A DNA stretch of 64,000 nucleotides from assembly GCF_017876155.1 (NCBI RefSeq), contig NZ_JAGINP010000008.1, positions 186,001 through 250,000 of the forward strand, in the 5' to 3' direction. A model generated the notes under the pieces. That model had not been told where the DNA came from, ran no database searches, and worked only from the letters and a program-made list of their open reading frames with translations. This document shows positions 1 through 9,539 of this stretch, in pieces. Position 1 is the first letter of the stretch. The number at the start of each line of letters is the position of its first letter. A program made the position numbers and the translations under genes. Source of the stretch: Azospirillum rugosum (GTDB taxonomy: Bacteria; Pseudomonadota; Alphaproteobacteria; Azospirillales; Azospirillaceae).

Positions 1-1770
1 CTGATCCCGCTGCTGTTCATGGGCGACGTGGTCGGCCGGCTGTTCCGCGAGTTCGCCATCACGCTGACGGTCACCATCCTGATCTCCGCCGTGGTGTCGC
101 TGACGCTGGTGCCGATGCTGTGCGCCAAGCTGCTGCGCCACCACGAGCCGCGGGAGCGCTCCGCCATCGGCCGCAAGACGGAAGCGTGGTTCGACGGGCT
201 GATCGCCGGCTATGGCCGCACGCTGCGCTGGGTTCTGGACCGACAGGGGGCGACGCTGGCGGTGGCGGTCCTGACGCTGGGGCTGACCGCGGCGCTCTAC
301 GTCGTCATCCCCAAGGGCTTCTTCCCGATCCAGGACACCGGCCTGATTCAGGGCGTGTCGGAGGCGACGCAGTCCGTCTCCTACGCCGCCATGGCGGAGC
401 GGCAGAACGCGCTGGCGGCGGAGGTGCTGAAGGACCCGGACGTGCAGAGCCTGTCGTCCTTCATCGGGGTGGACGGGTCCAACACCACCCTGAACACCGG
501 CCGCTTCCTGATCAACCTGAAGCCGAAGGACGAGCGCACCACCCACGTCAGCGACATCATCCGGCGGCTTCAGCGCAACACCGCCCACGTCCCTGGCATC
601 TCGCTGTTCATGCAGCCGGTGCAGGACCTGACCATCGACGCGTCGGTCAGCCGCACCCAGTACCAGTTCGTGCTGGAGGACGCGAACCCGGACGAGTTCA
701 AGGTCTGGGTGCCGAAGCTGCTCGACCGCCTCCATCAGGTGCCGGAGATCGAGGACGTCGCCAGCAACATGCAGGACAAGGGGCTGGCCGCCGCCATCAC
801 CATCGACCGCGACACCGCCGCGCGCTACGGCATCACCACGGCGGCGGTGGACAACGCGCTGTACGACGCCTTCGGCCAGCGCATCGTCTCCACCATCTTC
901 ACCCAGGCGAACCAGTTCCGCGTGATCCTGGAGGTCGACCCGGCCCAGATGTCGCTGGCCGACCTGCTGACCTCCATCCACCTGCCCTCGTCGGGCGGCG
1001 GGCAGGTGCCGCTGGCCGCCTTCGCGCGGCTGGAGGAGCGCAGCGCGCCGTTGCAGGTCAACCACATCGGCCAGTTCCCGGCGGTCACCATCTCCTTCAA
1101 CCTGGCCCATGGCGCCTCGCTGGGTGCCGCGGTGGAGGCGATCAAGCAGGCGGAGCAGGAGGTCGGGCTGCCGGCCAGCATGATGACCCATTTCCAGGGT
1201 GCCGCGCTGGCCTTCCAGGCCTCGCTCGGCAACCAGCTGATGCTGATCCTGGCGGCCATCGTCACGATGTACATCGTGCTGGGCGTCCTCTACGAGAGCT
1301 ACATCCACCCCATCACGATCCTGTCCACCCTGCCCTCGGCCGGCGTGGGCGCGCTGATCGCGCTGATGCTGGCGGGCAAGGATCTCAGCATCATCGCCAT
1401 CATCGCCATCATCCTTCTGATCGGCATCGTGAAGAAGAACGCGATCATGATGATCGACTTCGCGCTGGACGCCGAACGGCAGGAGGGCAAGTCCCCGCGC
1501 GAGGCGATCTTCCAGGCCTGCCTGCTGCGCTTCCGCCCGATCCTGATGACGACCATGGCGGCCCTGTTGGGCGCCCTGCCGCTGATGCTGAGCAGCGGGA
1601 CGGGGGCGGAGCTGCGCCAGCCGCTGGGCGTCTCCATCGTCGGCGGGCTGGTGCTGAGCCAGCTGCTCACCCTCTACACCACGCCGGTGATCTACCTGGC
1701 CTTCGACCGGCTGGCGGCGCGGTTTCGCAGCCAGTCTGACAAGCTGGGCGAGGAAGGGACGGCGTCATGA
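1..1770 (+). CDS. mdtB: RND multidrug efflux permease, MdtB-like (5' end missing)
   Basis: This is the C-terminal 589 residues of an inner-membrane RND pump subunit; the frame is open to the window edge, so the start lies outside. Visible are the second periplasmic porter/docking region and the last membrane helices, including [16 protein letters not shown] and the loop [19 protein letters not shown], both typical of HAE1-type RND pumps. MdtB and MdtC homologues form a heterotrimer that exports hydrophobic drugs by proton antiport. The stop overlaps the next start in an ATGA junction, so the two subunits are translationally coupled. MdtB rather than AcrB is inferred from the tandem pairing with an MdtC-like gene. 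Confidence 0.93.
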   Translation: MIPLLFMGDVVGRLFREFAITLTVTILISAVVSLTLVPMLCAKLLRHHEPRERSAIGRKTEAWFDGLIAGYGRTLRWVLDRQGATLAVAVLTLGLTAALYVVIPKGFFPIQDTGLIQGVSEATQSVSYAAMAERQNALAAEVLKDPDVQSLSSFIGVDGSNTTLNTGRFLINLKPKDERTTHVSDIIRRLQRNTAHVPGISLFMQPVQDLTIDASVSRTQYQFVLEDANPDEFKVWVPKLLDRLHQVPEIEDVASNMQDKGLAAAITIDRDTAARYGITTAAVDNALYDAFGQRIVSTIFTQANQFRVILEVDPAQMSLADLLTSIHLPSSGGGQVPLAAFARLEERSAPLQVNHIGQFPAVTISFNLAHGASLGAAVEAIKQAEQEVGLPASMMTHFQGAALAFQASLGNQLMLILAAIVTMYIVLGVLYESYIHPITILSTLPSAGVGALIALMLAGKDLSIIAIIAIILLIGIVKKNAIMMIDFALDAERQEGKSPREAIFQACLLRFRPILMTTMAALLGALPLMLSSGTGAELRQPLGVSIVGGLVLSQLLTLYTTPVIYLAFDRLAARFRSQSDKLGEEGTAS

Positions 1771-4700
1771 ACCTGTCGGCGCCCTTCATCCGCCGGCCGG
1801 TCGCCACCACCCTGCTGACGCTGGGGCTGGCGCTCGCCGGGGCCATGGCCTTCCTCGGCCTGCCGGTGTCGCCGCTGCCGCAGGTGGATTTCCCGACCAT
1901 CTCCGTCACGGCCAGCATGCCCGGCGCCAGCCCGGAGACGATGGCGGCCAGCGTCGCCACGCCGCTGGAGCGCCACCTGGGCCAAATCGCCGACGTGTCG
2001 GAGATGACCTCCTCCAGCTCCGTCGGGTCGACGCGCATCACGCTGCAGTTCGGGCTGAACCGCGACATTGACGGGGCGGCGCGCGACGTGCAGGCAGCGA
2101 TCAACGCGGCCCGCGCCGACCTGCCCACGAACCTGAAGAGCAACCCGACCTACCGCAAGGTCAACCCGGCCGACGCGCCGGTGCTGATCCTGGCCCTGAC
2201 CTCCCAGACGTTGAGCCAGGGGCAGCTGTACGACAGCGCGGCGACGGTCCTCCAGCAGAAGCTGTCGCAGATCGATGGCGTCGGGCAGGTCAGCATCGGC
2301 GGCAGCTCCCTGCCCGCCGTGCGGGTGGAGCTGAACCCGCAGGCGCTGTTCCAGTACCGCATCGGGCTGGAGGACGTGCGCGCGGCCATCGCGTCGGCCA
2401 ACGCCAACGCGCCCAAGGGGGCGATCGAGGACGGCGACCGCCGCTTCCAGATCTACACCAACGACCAGGCGCGCAAGGCGTCGGAATACCGCAACCTCGT
2501 CATCGCCTACCGCAACAACGCCGCCGTGCGCCTGTCCGACGTGGCGGAGGTGACCGACAGCGTCGAGGATTTGCGCAACCAAGGGTTGTCGAACGGCAAG
2601 CCGTCGGTGCTGGTCATCCTGAACCGGGCGCCGGGGGCCAACATCATCGAGACGGTGGACCGCGTGAAGGCCCTGCTGCCGACGCTGCGGGCCTCCATCC
2701 CCGCGGACATCGACCTGACCGTCGCCAACGACCGCACCACAACCATCCGCGCGTCCCTGGCGGATGTGGAGCACACGCTGCTGGTCGCCATCGCGCTGGT
2801 GATCATGGTGGTGTTCCTGTTCCTGCGCAACGCACGGGCCAGCCTGATCCCGACCGTCGTGGTGCCGGTGTCGCTGGTCGGCACCTTCGGGGCGATGTAC
2901 CTGCTGGGCTACAGCCTGAACAACCTGTCGCTGATGGCGCTGACCATCGCGACCGGCTTCGTCGTGGACGACGCCATCGTGGTGCTGGAGAACATCGCCC
3001 GCCACGTCGAGAACGGCATGTCCCGCACGCAAGCGGCGCTGCGCGGGGCGAAGGAGGTGGGCTTCACCGTCCTGTCCATGAGCGTGTCGCTGATCGCCGT
3101 CTTCATCCCCATCCTGCTGATGGGCGGCATCGTCGGCCGGCTGTTCCGCGAATTCGCCATGACGCTGTCGGTCGCCATCCTCGTGTCGATGGTGATCTCG
3201 CTGACCACCACGCCGATGATGTGCGCAGCATTGTTGCGGGAGCCGCGCCGGGCCGAACGGCCGCCGGGACGGGTGTCGCGCATGGTGAAAGGGCTGGGCG
3301 CCTGGGTGCTGCGCCTCTACGACCGCAGCCTGACCGCGGCATTGGACAACAGCCTGCTGACCATGGTCGTGTTCCTGGCGACCGTGGCGCTCAGCGTCCA
3401 TCTGTTCGTCACCATCCCGAAGGGCTTCTTCCCGCAGCAGGACACCGGCCGCCTGATCGGCTTCATCGACGCCGACCAGAGCACGTCGTTCCAGCTGATG
3501 CGGCAGAAGCTGACGCAGTTCGTGGAGCTGGTGAAGTCGGACCCGGCGGTGGACACGGTGGTGGGCTACACCGGCGGCGGACGGACGAACTCCGGCTTCA
3601 TGTCCGTCTCGCTGAAGCCGCTGGCGGAGCGCGACGTCTCGGCCGACCAAGTGATCGGGCGGCTGCGCGGCAAGCTGTCCCGGGTGGCGGGGGCCAACCT
3701 CTACCTCCAGGCGGTGCAGGACATCCGCGTCGGCGGGCGGCAGAGCAACGCGCAGTACCAGTTCACCCTGCAGGGCGACACGCTGGACGAACTCCAGACC
3801 TGGGCGCCGAAGCTGGCGCAGGCGCTGCAGCAGGTGCCGGAGTTGACGGAGGTGAACTCCGACCAGCAGCAGAAGGGGCTGGCGATCGGCGTCACCATCG
3901 ACCGCGACGCCGCCCGCCGCCTGGGCCTGACGCCCAGCCAGATCAACAACACGCTGTACGACGCCTTCGGCCAGCGGCAGGTCTCCACCATCTACAACCC
4001 GCTGAACCAGTACCGCGTGGTCATGGAGGTGGCGCCGCAGTACCGCGAGAACCCGGAGATGCTGAAGGACATCTTCATCAGCACGTCGGGCGGGTCGGTC
4101 AGCGGCACGCAGGCGACCAGCGCCATCGCCGGGGCCGCGAACGCCGACACCACCGGCGTGACCAACCAGCGCACCAACCAGATCGCCAACACCGGGCGCG
4201 GCAGCGCCTCCACCGGGGCGGCGGTCAGCACGCAAGCGTCGACCGTCATTCCCCTGTCGGCCTTCGCCAGCGTCGGGATGGAGAACACGCCGCTGTCGGT
4301 CAACCACCAGGGGCCGTTCGTCGCCACGACGATCTCCTTCAACCTGGCCCCCGGCGTGGCCCTGGCCGACGCGGTGGCGGCGATCCGCCACACCATGGAC
4401 AGCATCGGCATGCCGACGAGCATCCAGGGCAGCTTCCAGGGCACGGCCCGCGTGTTCCAGCAGTCGGCGTCCGACCAGCCGATCCTGATCATCACGGCGC
4501 TGCTGGCGGTCTACATCGTGCTGGGCGTCCTCTACGAGAGCTACGTCCACCCGCTGACCATCCTGTCGACCCTGCCGTCGGCCGGCGTCGGCGCGCTTCT
4601 GGCGCTGATGGCGCTGAACATGGAACTCAGCATCATCGCGCTGATCGGCGTCATCCTGCTGATCGGCATCGTGAAGAAGAACGCCATCATGATGATCGAC

Positions 4701-5021
4701 GTGGCGCTGGAGGCGGAGCGGAGCGAGGGGCTGGACCCGCGCACGGCGATCCACCGCGCCTGCCTGCTGCGCTTCCGCCCGATCATGATGACGACGCTGG
4801 CCGCCCTGCTCGGCGCCCTGCCGCTCGCCATCGGCATGGGCGAGGGGGCGGAGCTGCGCCGGCCGCTGGGCATCGCCATCGTCGGCGGGCTGGTGGTCAG
4901 CCAGATGCTGACCCTCTACACGACACCGGTCACCTACCTGTATCTTGACCGCTTCCGGCTGTGGTGCCGGCGCCTGTGGAACCGTCCACGGCGCGGCGTC
5001 GCGCATACCCCGGCCGAATGA
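1767..5021 (+). CDS. mdtC: RND multidrug efflux permease, MdtC-like
   Basis: A complete 1084-residue RND permease begins with [20 protein letters not shown], the usual first membrane helix. It carries two repeats of six-helix bundles plus large periplasmic loops; the proton-relay helix has [14 protein letters not shown] with paired Asp, and helix 10 has [16 protein letters not shown]. It is longer than the roughly 1025 residues usual for MdtC. The extra length is a Ser/Thr/Ala/Gly-rich stretch at about residues 773-826 in the docking domain, which the upstream MdtB-like partner lacks. It is coupled to mdtB by a 4-bp overlap and followed by an outer-membrane factor, so together with an adaptor outside the window it forms an efflux operon. 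Confidence 0.95.
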   Translation: MNLSAPFIRRPVATTLLTLGLALAGAMAFLGLPVSPLPQVDFPTISVTASMPGASPETMAASVATPLERHLGQIADVSEMTSSSSVGSTRITLQFGLNRDIDGAARDVQAAINAARADLPTNLKSNPTYRKVNPADAPVLILALTSQTLSQGQLYDSAATVLQQKLSQIDGVGQVSIGGSSLPAVRVELNPQALFQYRIGLEDVRAAIASANANAPKGAIEDGDRRFQIYTNDQARKASEYRNLVIAYRNNAAVRLSDVAEVTDSVEDLRNQGLSNGKPSVLVILNRAPGANIIETVDRVKALLPTLRASIPADIDLTVANDRTTTIRASLADVEHTLLVAIALVIMVVFLFLRNARASLIPTVVVPVSLVGTFGAMYLLGYSLNNLSLMALTIATGFVVDDAIVVLENIARHVENGMSRTQAALRGAKEVGFTVLSMSVSLIAVFIPILLMGGIVGRLFREFAMTLSVAILVSMVISLTTTPMMCAALLREPRRAERPPGRVSRMVKGLGAWVLRLYDRSLTAALDNSLLTMVVFLATVALSVHLFVTIPKGFFPQQDTGRLIGFIDADQSTSFQLMRQKLTQFVELVKSDPAVDTVVGYTGGGRTNSGFMSVSLKPLAERDVSADQVIGRLRGKLSRVAGANLYLQAVQDIRVGGRQSNAQYQFTLQGDTLDELQTWAPKLAQALQQVPELTEVNSDQQQKGLAIGVTIDRDAARRLGLTPSQINNTLYDAFGQRQVSTIYNPLNQYRVVMEVAPQYRENPEMLKDIFISTSGGSVSGTQATSAIAGAANADTTGVTNQRTNQIANTGRGSASTGAAVSTQASTVIPLSAFASVGMENTPLSVNHQGPFVATTISFNLAPGVALADAVAAIRHTMDSIGMPTSIQGSFQGTARVFQQSASDQPILIITALLAVYIVLGVLYESYVHPLTILSTLPSAGVGALLALMALNMELSIIALIGVILLIGIVKKNAIMMIDVALEAERSEGLDPRTAIHRACLLRFRPIMMTTLAALLGALPLAIGMGEGAELRRPLGIAIVGGLVVSQMLTLYTTPVTYLYLDRFRLWCRRLWNRPRRGVAHTPAE

Positions 5022-5069
5022 GGGCCCGGCCGAATGAGAGCTGGCACCGGATCCACCGACGGACGAACC

Positions 5070-6560
5070 ATGACGACCAAGAAACGCGGGCGATCCCTTC
5101 CTACCGCGGGAACCACGCTTGTCTCCCTGTCCTTGCTGGCCGCCTGCACGGTCGGCCCGGACTATGAACGGCCGTCCGCCCCGGTGCCGACGATCTTCAA
5201 GGAGGCCGGTCAGCCCAGCGGACAAGATGCCAAGGTGATCCAGGCCGCCCTCACCGCCGCGCCGCGCGCGGACGGATGGCGGCCGGCCAACCCGCAGCAG
5301 GCGGGGCTGGACCCCTGGTGGTCCGTTTTCAACGACCCGGTCCTGGACGGGCTGATGCGGCAGGTGGAGGTGTCGAACCAGACGCTGAAGGCGTCGGAGG
5401 CCGCCTACCGCCAAGCGCAGGCCCTTGTGGAGGAGTCGCGCGCCTCCTTCTTCCCGACCCTGTCGATCAGCGGCGCCGGCCAGCGGTCGGGGCCCGTGGG
5501 CTCCGGCCGGACCTCCTCCACCCGCACGTCGTCGAGCAGTGGGGCGCGGACCATCTACGACGCATCGCTGGACGCGAGCTGGGCGCCCGACGTGTGGGGG
5601 CGCATCCGCCGCACGGTGGAAAGCGACGAGGCCGCCGTGCAGGCCAGCGCGGCCGACCTTGCGGCGGCCCGGCTGTCGGCGCAGGCGCAGCTGGCGTCGG
5701 CCTACGTGCAGCTCCGCATCGCGGACGAGCGCAAGAAGCTGCTGGAGGCGTCCATCGCCGCCTTCCGCCGGTCGCTGGAGATCGCCCAGAACCGCCACGC
5801 CGCCGGCACGGCGACGCTGGCCGATGTTTTCACCGCGGAAACGCAGGTCCGCAGCACCGAATCCCAGCTGATCGCGCTCGGCGTGCAGCGCGCCCAGTTG
5901 GAGCACGCCATCGCCGTGCTGATCGGCAAGCCGCCGGCCGACGTCTCCCTGGCGCCGGAGCCGCTGAGGGCGGCCATCCCGGCGATCCCGCCCGGCATCC
6001 CTTCCGCCCTGCTGGAGCGGCGCCCGGACATCGCGGCGGCGGAGCGGCAGATGGCCCAGACCAACGCCCTGATCGGCGTGGCGGAGTCCGCCTATTACCC
6101 GGACATCCTGATCAACGGCTCCATCAGCAACACCGCCGCGATCATTCCCAAGCTGTTCCAGGCGCCCACCGCGCTCTGGGCCTTCGGTGCGCAGATCGCG
6201 GAGACGCTGTTCGACGGCGGCGCCCGCGACGCGGTGGTGAATTTCCGCCGCGCGTCCTTCGACCAGAGCGTCGCGCTCTACCGGCAGACCGTGCTGACCG
6301 CCTTCCAGGAGGTGGAGGACCAGCTGGCCGCCCAGCGCATCCTGGCGCAGCAGGCCGCGGTGCAGGCCGACGCCGTGCGGCTGGCGCGCGAGGCGGAACG
6401 GCTGACGCTGAATCAGTACCGGGCCGGCACCCTGCCTTATTCCAGCGTGCTGACCGCCCAAACGGCCACGCTGTCCGACGAGGAAAACGCGCTGGCCGTC
6501 CAGCAGAGCCGGCTGCTCGCCGCGGTGTCGCTGCTCCAGGCGCTCGGCGGGCGGATGTAG
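5070..6560 (+). CDS. Outer-membrane efflux lipoprotein, NodT/OprM family
   Basis: This 496-residue outer-membrane channel of the TolC type completes the RND efflux system encoded just upstream. The chosen ATG gives a short basic N-terminus, a hydrophobic stretch and the lipobox LLAAC at about residues 24-28, so the mature protein is a lipoprotein beginning CTVGPDYERP, a hallmark of the NodT family. An in-frame ATG 36 bases upstream exists but would give an unusually long n-region. Two outer-membrane efflux repeats follow, with the characteristic DxWGRIRR segment (near residue 173) and LLERRPDIAAAERQ (near residue 315). Substrate specificity cannot be read from the sequence. Confidence 0.93.
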   Translation: MTTKKRGRSLPTAGTTLVSLSLLAACTVGPDYERPSAPVPTIFKEAGQPSGQDAKVIQAALTAAPRADGWRPANPQQAGLDPWWSVFNDPVLDGLMRQVEVSNQTLKASEAAYRQAQALVEESRASFFPTLSISGAGQRSGPVGSGRTSSTRTSSSSGARTIYDASLDASWAPDVWGRIRRTVESDEAAVQASAADLAAARLSAQAQLASAYVQLRIADERKKLLEASIAAFRRSLEIAQNRHAAGTATLADVFTAETQVRSTESQLIALGVQRAQLEHAIAVLIGKPPADVSLAPEPLRAAIPAIPPGIPSALLERRPDIAAAERQMAQTNALIGVAESAYYPDILINGSISNTAAIIPKLFQAPTALWAFGAQIAETLFDGGARDAVVNFRRASFDQSVALYRQTVLTAFQEVEDQLAAQRILAQQAAVQADAVRLAREAERLTLNQYRAGTLPYSSVLTAQTATLSDEENALAVQQSRLLAAVSLLQALGGRM

Positions 6561-6617
6561 ATTCCCGGGAGCCTACGCATGGCCCTGACGTAAGGGGGCG
6601 GAAACCACTATCCCCAT

Positions 6618-6703
6618 CGTCATCCCAGCGAAGGCTGGGATCCAGAACGCTCCGCATCGACGTGGTGGAAGAGCCCTGGATCCCAGCCTTCGCTGGGATG
6701 ACG
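6618..6703. repeat. Palindromic repeat, family 1, copy a
   Basis: Two 28-base arms (6618-6645 and 6676-6703) are perfect inverted repeats around a 30-base loop. Each arm is itself a hairpin (ATCCCAGC-GAAG-GCTGGGAT). Related copies lie at 21929-22011 and 43058-43143; the loop of the last is the reverse complement of this loop with a few changes, so the whole ~86-bp unit is a dispersed element. It sits between the efflux operon and parA. Confidence 0.9.
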
Positions 6704-6732
6704 GAAGAGGGAAATCGGGGTTGCCCGGTTCT

Positions 6733-6787
6733 GTTCCAGCAACTTCGCGGGCGTCCGTTGACAAAGTTCCGGCAACTTGCGCAGAAT
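6733..6787 (+). promoter_or_regulatory. Probable parA promoter with repeat operators
   Basis: TTGACA at 6758-6763 and CAGAAT at 6782-6787 are separated by 18 bases, a plausible sigma-70 promoter 28 bases ahead of the parA start. GTTCCAGCAACTT (6733-6745) recurs as GTTCCGGCAACTT (6766-6778), and the second copy contains the inverted repeat AAGTT-CCGGC-AACTT in the promoter spacer. Because ParA here has an N-terminal DNA-binding motif, autoregulation at these repeats is a reasonable inference. Confidence 0.5.
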
Positions 6788-6814
6788 CCCCTAAACCAAT
6801 CGAAGGGGATATCG

Positions 6815-7825
6815 ATGCCGCATGGTGGGGACGACATGCGCCAGCTGCGCGAACGCCGCGGGGAGAACCAGACGCAGTTCGCGGACTGGCTGAACGACCA
6901 GCTGGGCCGCAGCTACACGAAGGCGAAGATCAGCCGGTGGGAGAGCGGGGCGGAGCGGATCCCGCAGCAGCTGGCGGACTTCCTGGCCGGCCAGACGCCC
7001 GACGACCGCCCCCGGTCGGCCACCTTCCTGGCCGTCGCCAACCAGAAGGGCGGTGTCGGCAAGACGGCGACCGCGGTGAACCTCGCCTACGCCCTGACCG
7101 AGGGCGGGGCGCGCGTCCTGCTGATCGACTGCGACTCGCAGAGCAACGCAACGGTCCATGTCGGCGTCGGCAACGCGTCCATCGTGGAGCTGGAGCGCTG
7201 TCGCAAGACGCTCTACTTCGTGCTGCGCTCGGACGATCCCCTGTCTTCGGTCATCCTGCCGACCGGCGAGCGGGGGCTCGACCTCGCCCCGGCCGGCCTG
7301 TCGCTGGCCGACGCCGACGTCGAGCTGGCGGCCGACTCCACCGGCGGCCTCGTGCTGCGCGAGAAGCTGGACGAGGTCCGCTCCTCCTACGATTTCGTGG
7401 TCATGGACTGCGCGCCGAACCTCGGGCTGGTGACGGCCAACGCGCTGTCGGCGGCTGAGCTGGTCATCGTGCCGGTGCAGACGGAGGCGCTGGCCTTGCT
7501 GGGCGTGAAGCGGCTGGTGGACACCATCACGCGAATCCGCCGGCGCGTGAACCCCGGGCTGAGGATCGCCGGCATCATCCCCACCATGTACAACGAACGC
7601 CTGACCCAGGACCGCGCCACGCTGCAGGAGCTGCGCGAGTCCTACGCCGAGCAGGTCCCGGTGTTCCCCCCGATCCCCCGCGCCACGGTGTACGGCAAGG
7701 CCGCGGCGGCCGGCATGATCACGCTCGCCGGCGACCCCAACGCGCCGGGTGCGGAGACCTTCCGCGAGGTGGCGCGGCAAATCCGGGCCTACGCCGCGAA
7801 GCGGGAGACCGCCCATGTCGCGTAA
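6815..7825 (+). CDS. parA: Plasmid partition ATPase ParA with N-terminal HTH
   Basis: This 336-residue P-loop ATPase segregates the replicon together with ParB and parS. Residues about 8-56 form an XRE-like helix-turn-helix (RERRGENQTQFADWL ... KISRWESGAERIP), and the deviant Walker A motif KGGVGKT is at 78-84, followed by LLIDCDSQ and VVMDCAPNLG. ParA proteins with an added DNA-binding domain (type Ia) usually repress their own promoter. The ATG is preceded by GAAGGGGAT, a good ribosome-binding site; a second in-frame ATG lies 21 bases downstream. The reading frame is open far upstream but there it runs antiparallel in logic to the efflux gene and is not coding. It overlaps parB by 11 bases. 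Confidence 0.95.
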   Translation: MPHGGDDMRQLRERRGENQTQFADWLNDQLGRSYTKAKISRWESGAERIPQQLADFLAGQTPDDRPRSATFLAVANQKGGVGKTATAVNLAYALTEGGARVLLIDCDSQSNATVHVGVGNASIVELERCRKTLYFVLRSDDPLSSVILPTGERGLDLAPAGLSLADADVELAADSTGGLVLREKLDEVRSSYDFVVMDCAPNLGLVTANALSAAELVIVPVQTEALALLGVKRLVDTITRIRRRVNPGLRIAGIIPTMYNERLTQDRATLQELRESYAEQVPVFPPIPRATVYGKAAAAGMITLAGDPNAPGAETFREVARQIRAYAAKRETAHVA

Positions 7826-8678
7826 GTTCGAGCGCAAGACGAAGGAACTGCTGGGCGGCACCCCCACTCTGACCGTCGGCACGGACAAGCTGTTCGGCAC
7901 CTCGGCCGGGTTCCCGCATGTGGTGGAGCTGGACCTGGATCAGGTCCACCGCAACCCCGACCAGCCGCGCCGGCATTTCGATGAGGCGGAGCTTAACAGC
8001 CTGGCGGCCTCCATCGAGCGGCATGGGCTGCAGAACCCGATCCTGGTCCGCCCGCTTCCCCAGGGCGATTACCTGCTGATCGGCGGCGAGCGCCGCATCC
8101 GCGCCCATCAGATCCTGGGCCGGAAGACGATCTTCGCCATTCTCACCTCCGGCGATCCGGACGAGATCGGGCTGATCGACAACGTCCAGCGCGTGGACCT
8201 GAACGCGGTGGAATACGCGACCGCCCTCGCCCGCCTGGCCGAGAAGCACGGCTACACCCACGACGAGCTGGCCGCGGTCGTCGGCAAGGACCGCACCGAC
8301 ATCACCAAGCTGCTGGCCATCCTGTCGCTGCCCGCACCGATGCTGGAGGAATACGCGTCCTCCTTCACCCATGTGTCGCGGTCGGTGCTGATCGAGATCG
8401 CCGCGGCGGCGGACGAGCTTCAGCCCGCGCTGTGGGAGCAGGCCAAGGAGGGGGCGTCCGTCAAGGCCGTGCGGCAGGCCAAGCGCGACCACGCGCAGGG
8501 GCAGAGCGCCCGCGAGGCCGGCCCGCACGACCCGGAGCGGACGCTCCAGGCCAGCGTGAAGCGCATCATGCGCGATGTCGCCGTGGTGCGGGAGCAGCGG
8601 CACCTGCTGGACCGGGCGCATCGGGAACGCCTGCTCCAGCTGCGCGCGGAAATCGACGCCATTCTGGACGACGCGTAG
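7815..8678 (+). CDS. parB: Partition protein ParB
   Basis: This 287-residue CTPase/DNA-binding clamp loads at parS. The N-terminal ParB/Srx domain contains QVHRNPDQPRRHFDE and the CTP-binding box GERRIRAH (about residue 93); a central HTH domain follows (YTHDELAAVVGKDRTDITKL), then a short, charged C-terminal region. The start overlaps the end of parA by 11 bases, so the two are co-translated. Two palindromes immediately downstream are the obvious binding sites. Its length is at the short end for ParB, but all core motifs are present. Confidence 0.95.
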   Translation: MSRKFERKTKELLGGTPTLTVGTDKLFGTSAGFPHVVELDLDQVHRNPDQPRRHFDEAELNSLAASIERHGLQNPILVRPLPQGDYLLIGGERRIRAHQILGRKTIFAILTSGDPDEIGLIDNVQRVDLNAVEYATALARLAEKHGYTHDELAAVVGKDRTDITKLLAILSLPAPMLEEYASSFTHVSRSVLIEIAAAADELQPALWEQAKEGASVKAVRQAKRDHAQGQSAREAGPHDPERTLQASVKRIMRDVAVVREQRHLLDRAHRERLLQLRAEIDAILDDA

Positions 8679-8699
8679 CAGCCGTCTTGAGGTGTCGTG

Positions 8700-8755
8700 A
8701 TGTGGGACGTCCCACATTGATGGAGTGAGAGTGGCGCGTGTGGGACGTCCCACAT
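8700..8755. promoter_or_regulatory. Probable parS centromere: two 16-bp palindromes
   Basis: TGTGGGACGTCCCACA occurs perfectly at 8701-8716 and again at 8739-8754, a 38-base offset; the first copy extends to an 18-base palindrome. They lie 22 bases after the parB stop, the usual place for parS, and their size matches the 14-16-bp palindromes bound by ParB. The core differs from the chromosomal parS consensus (TGTTTCACGTGAAACA) but shares its TGT/ACA ends and CG centre, as expected of a plasmid-specific system. Confidence 0.8.
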
Positions 8756-8773
8756 GCGCCAACACTGATCGGT

Positions 8774-9478
8774 TCAGGGGACGAGGTGGGGAGAGACCGC
8801 GGCGTGGAAGGTCTCGACCACCGATGGGTCGTTGAATTGCGGAAGGCCGGGCAGGCCGCAGTTCACCAGTCCCTCGTTGGCCTGCACGACGTTCGCGGCC
8901 TCCAAGAAGGCTTGGCAGGCCTGCGCCCGGATGTCCTCCCGACGCGCCAGCACGAACAGGCCAGTGCCGTCGTCGCCGCGGGTCTTGAACATCATCTCGC
9001 ACCCGACGAAGGGGAAGACGCGGTGCATGTCCTCCGTGCTGTAGGAGCCGATGTGCGCCTCCCACGGGTTCCCCTCATACTCGCCCTGCGGCCATTCGCC
9101 GATGGGGATGGCGATGTAGACCGCGTCGCAGACCAGCAGGATCTTCATCACCAACTGCTGCGCCTCGTCGCGGGTCATGTGCTCGATCACGTCGCCCAGC
9201 AGCGCAATGCCCCCGCGGGGCAGCGCGCCGTAGTCGAAGCGGCGGGCGTCGGCCACATGGACCTCGTCATAGACCGCCTCCAGCCCGTATTCCTTGACGT
9301 AGGGGGCCCACACCTCCACCGCGGTGAAGCGGGCCTTCGGCAGGATCGGGCGGAGGAGCCGCGCGTAGGTGCCCACCCCCGGCCCGATGTCGAGCACGTG
9401 CGACACCGCGTGGCGGGCGTTGAAGCGGTTGATCGCCAGCGCGGTGACGGACTTTCCGAGGATGGTGCTGATGGGCAT
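8774..9478 (-). CDS. Class I SAM-dependent methyltransferase-like protein
   Basis: This 234-residue protein carries a Rossmann methyltransferase signature: VSHVLDIGPGVGTYARLL (motif I, near residues 25-42), an acidic residue after the second strand (FTAVEVW), and GGIALLGDVIEHM at the motif IV position. The natural substrate is unknown. The start was chosen at the ATG preceded by CTGGAGACACAGCCG rather than an upstream ATG lacking a ribosome-binding site. It follows the TPR/glycosyltransferase-like gene on the same strand with a gap of about 60 bases, so the two may act together, for example in modifying a surface glycan; that link is inference from proximity only. Confidence 0.82.
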   Translation of the reverse strand: MPISTILGKSVTALAINRFNARHAVSHVLDIGPGVGTYARLLRPILPKARFTAVEVWAPYVKEYGLEAVYDEVHVADARRFDYGALPRGGIALLGDVIEHMTRDEAQQLVMKILLVCDAVYIAIPIGEWPQGEYEGNPWEAHIGSYSTEDMHRVFPFVGCEMMFKTRGDDGTGLFVLARREDIRAQACQAFLEAANVVQANEGLVNCGLPGLPQFNDPSVVETFHAAVSPHLVP

Positions 9479-9539
9479 CGGCTGTGTCTCCAGAGGGGTC
9501 CGGGATGATGGCCCGGACCCGGGGCGCAATCAAAGGGCT

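Noticed and set aside
1692..6461. Very long open frame on the minus strand opposite the efflux genes
   Set aside because: It is a codon-position shadow of the RND and outer-membrane genes in GC-rich DNA: low-complexity His/Gln/Arg/Gly sequence, no motifs, no ribosome-binding site.
5276..6814. Upstream extension of the parA reading frame by over 500 codons
   Set aside because: It runs through another frame of the outer-membrane lipoprotein gene and then through a palindromic repeat; the parA family starts near residue MPHGG with a good ribosome-binding site.
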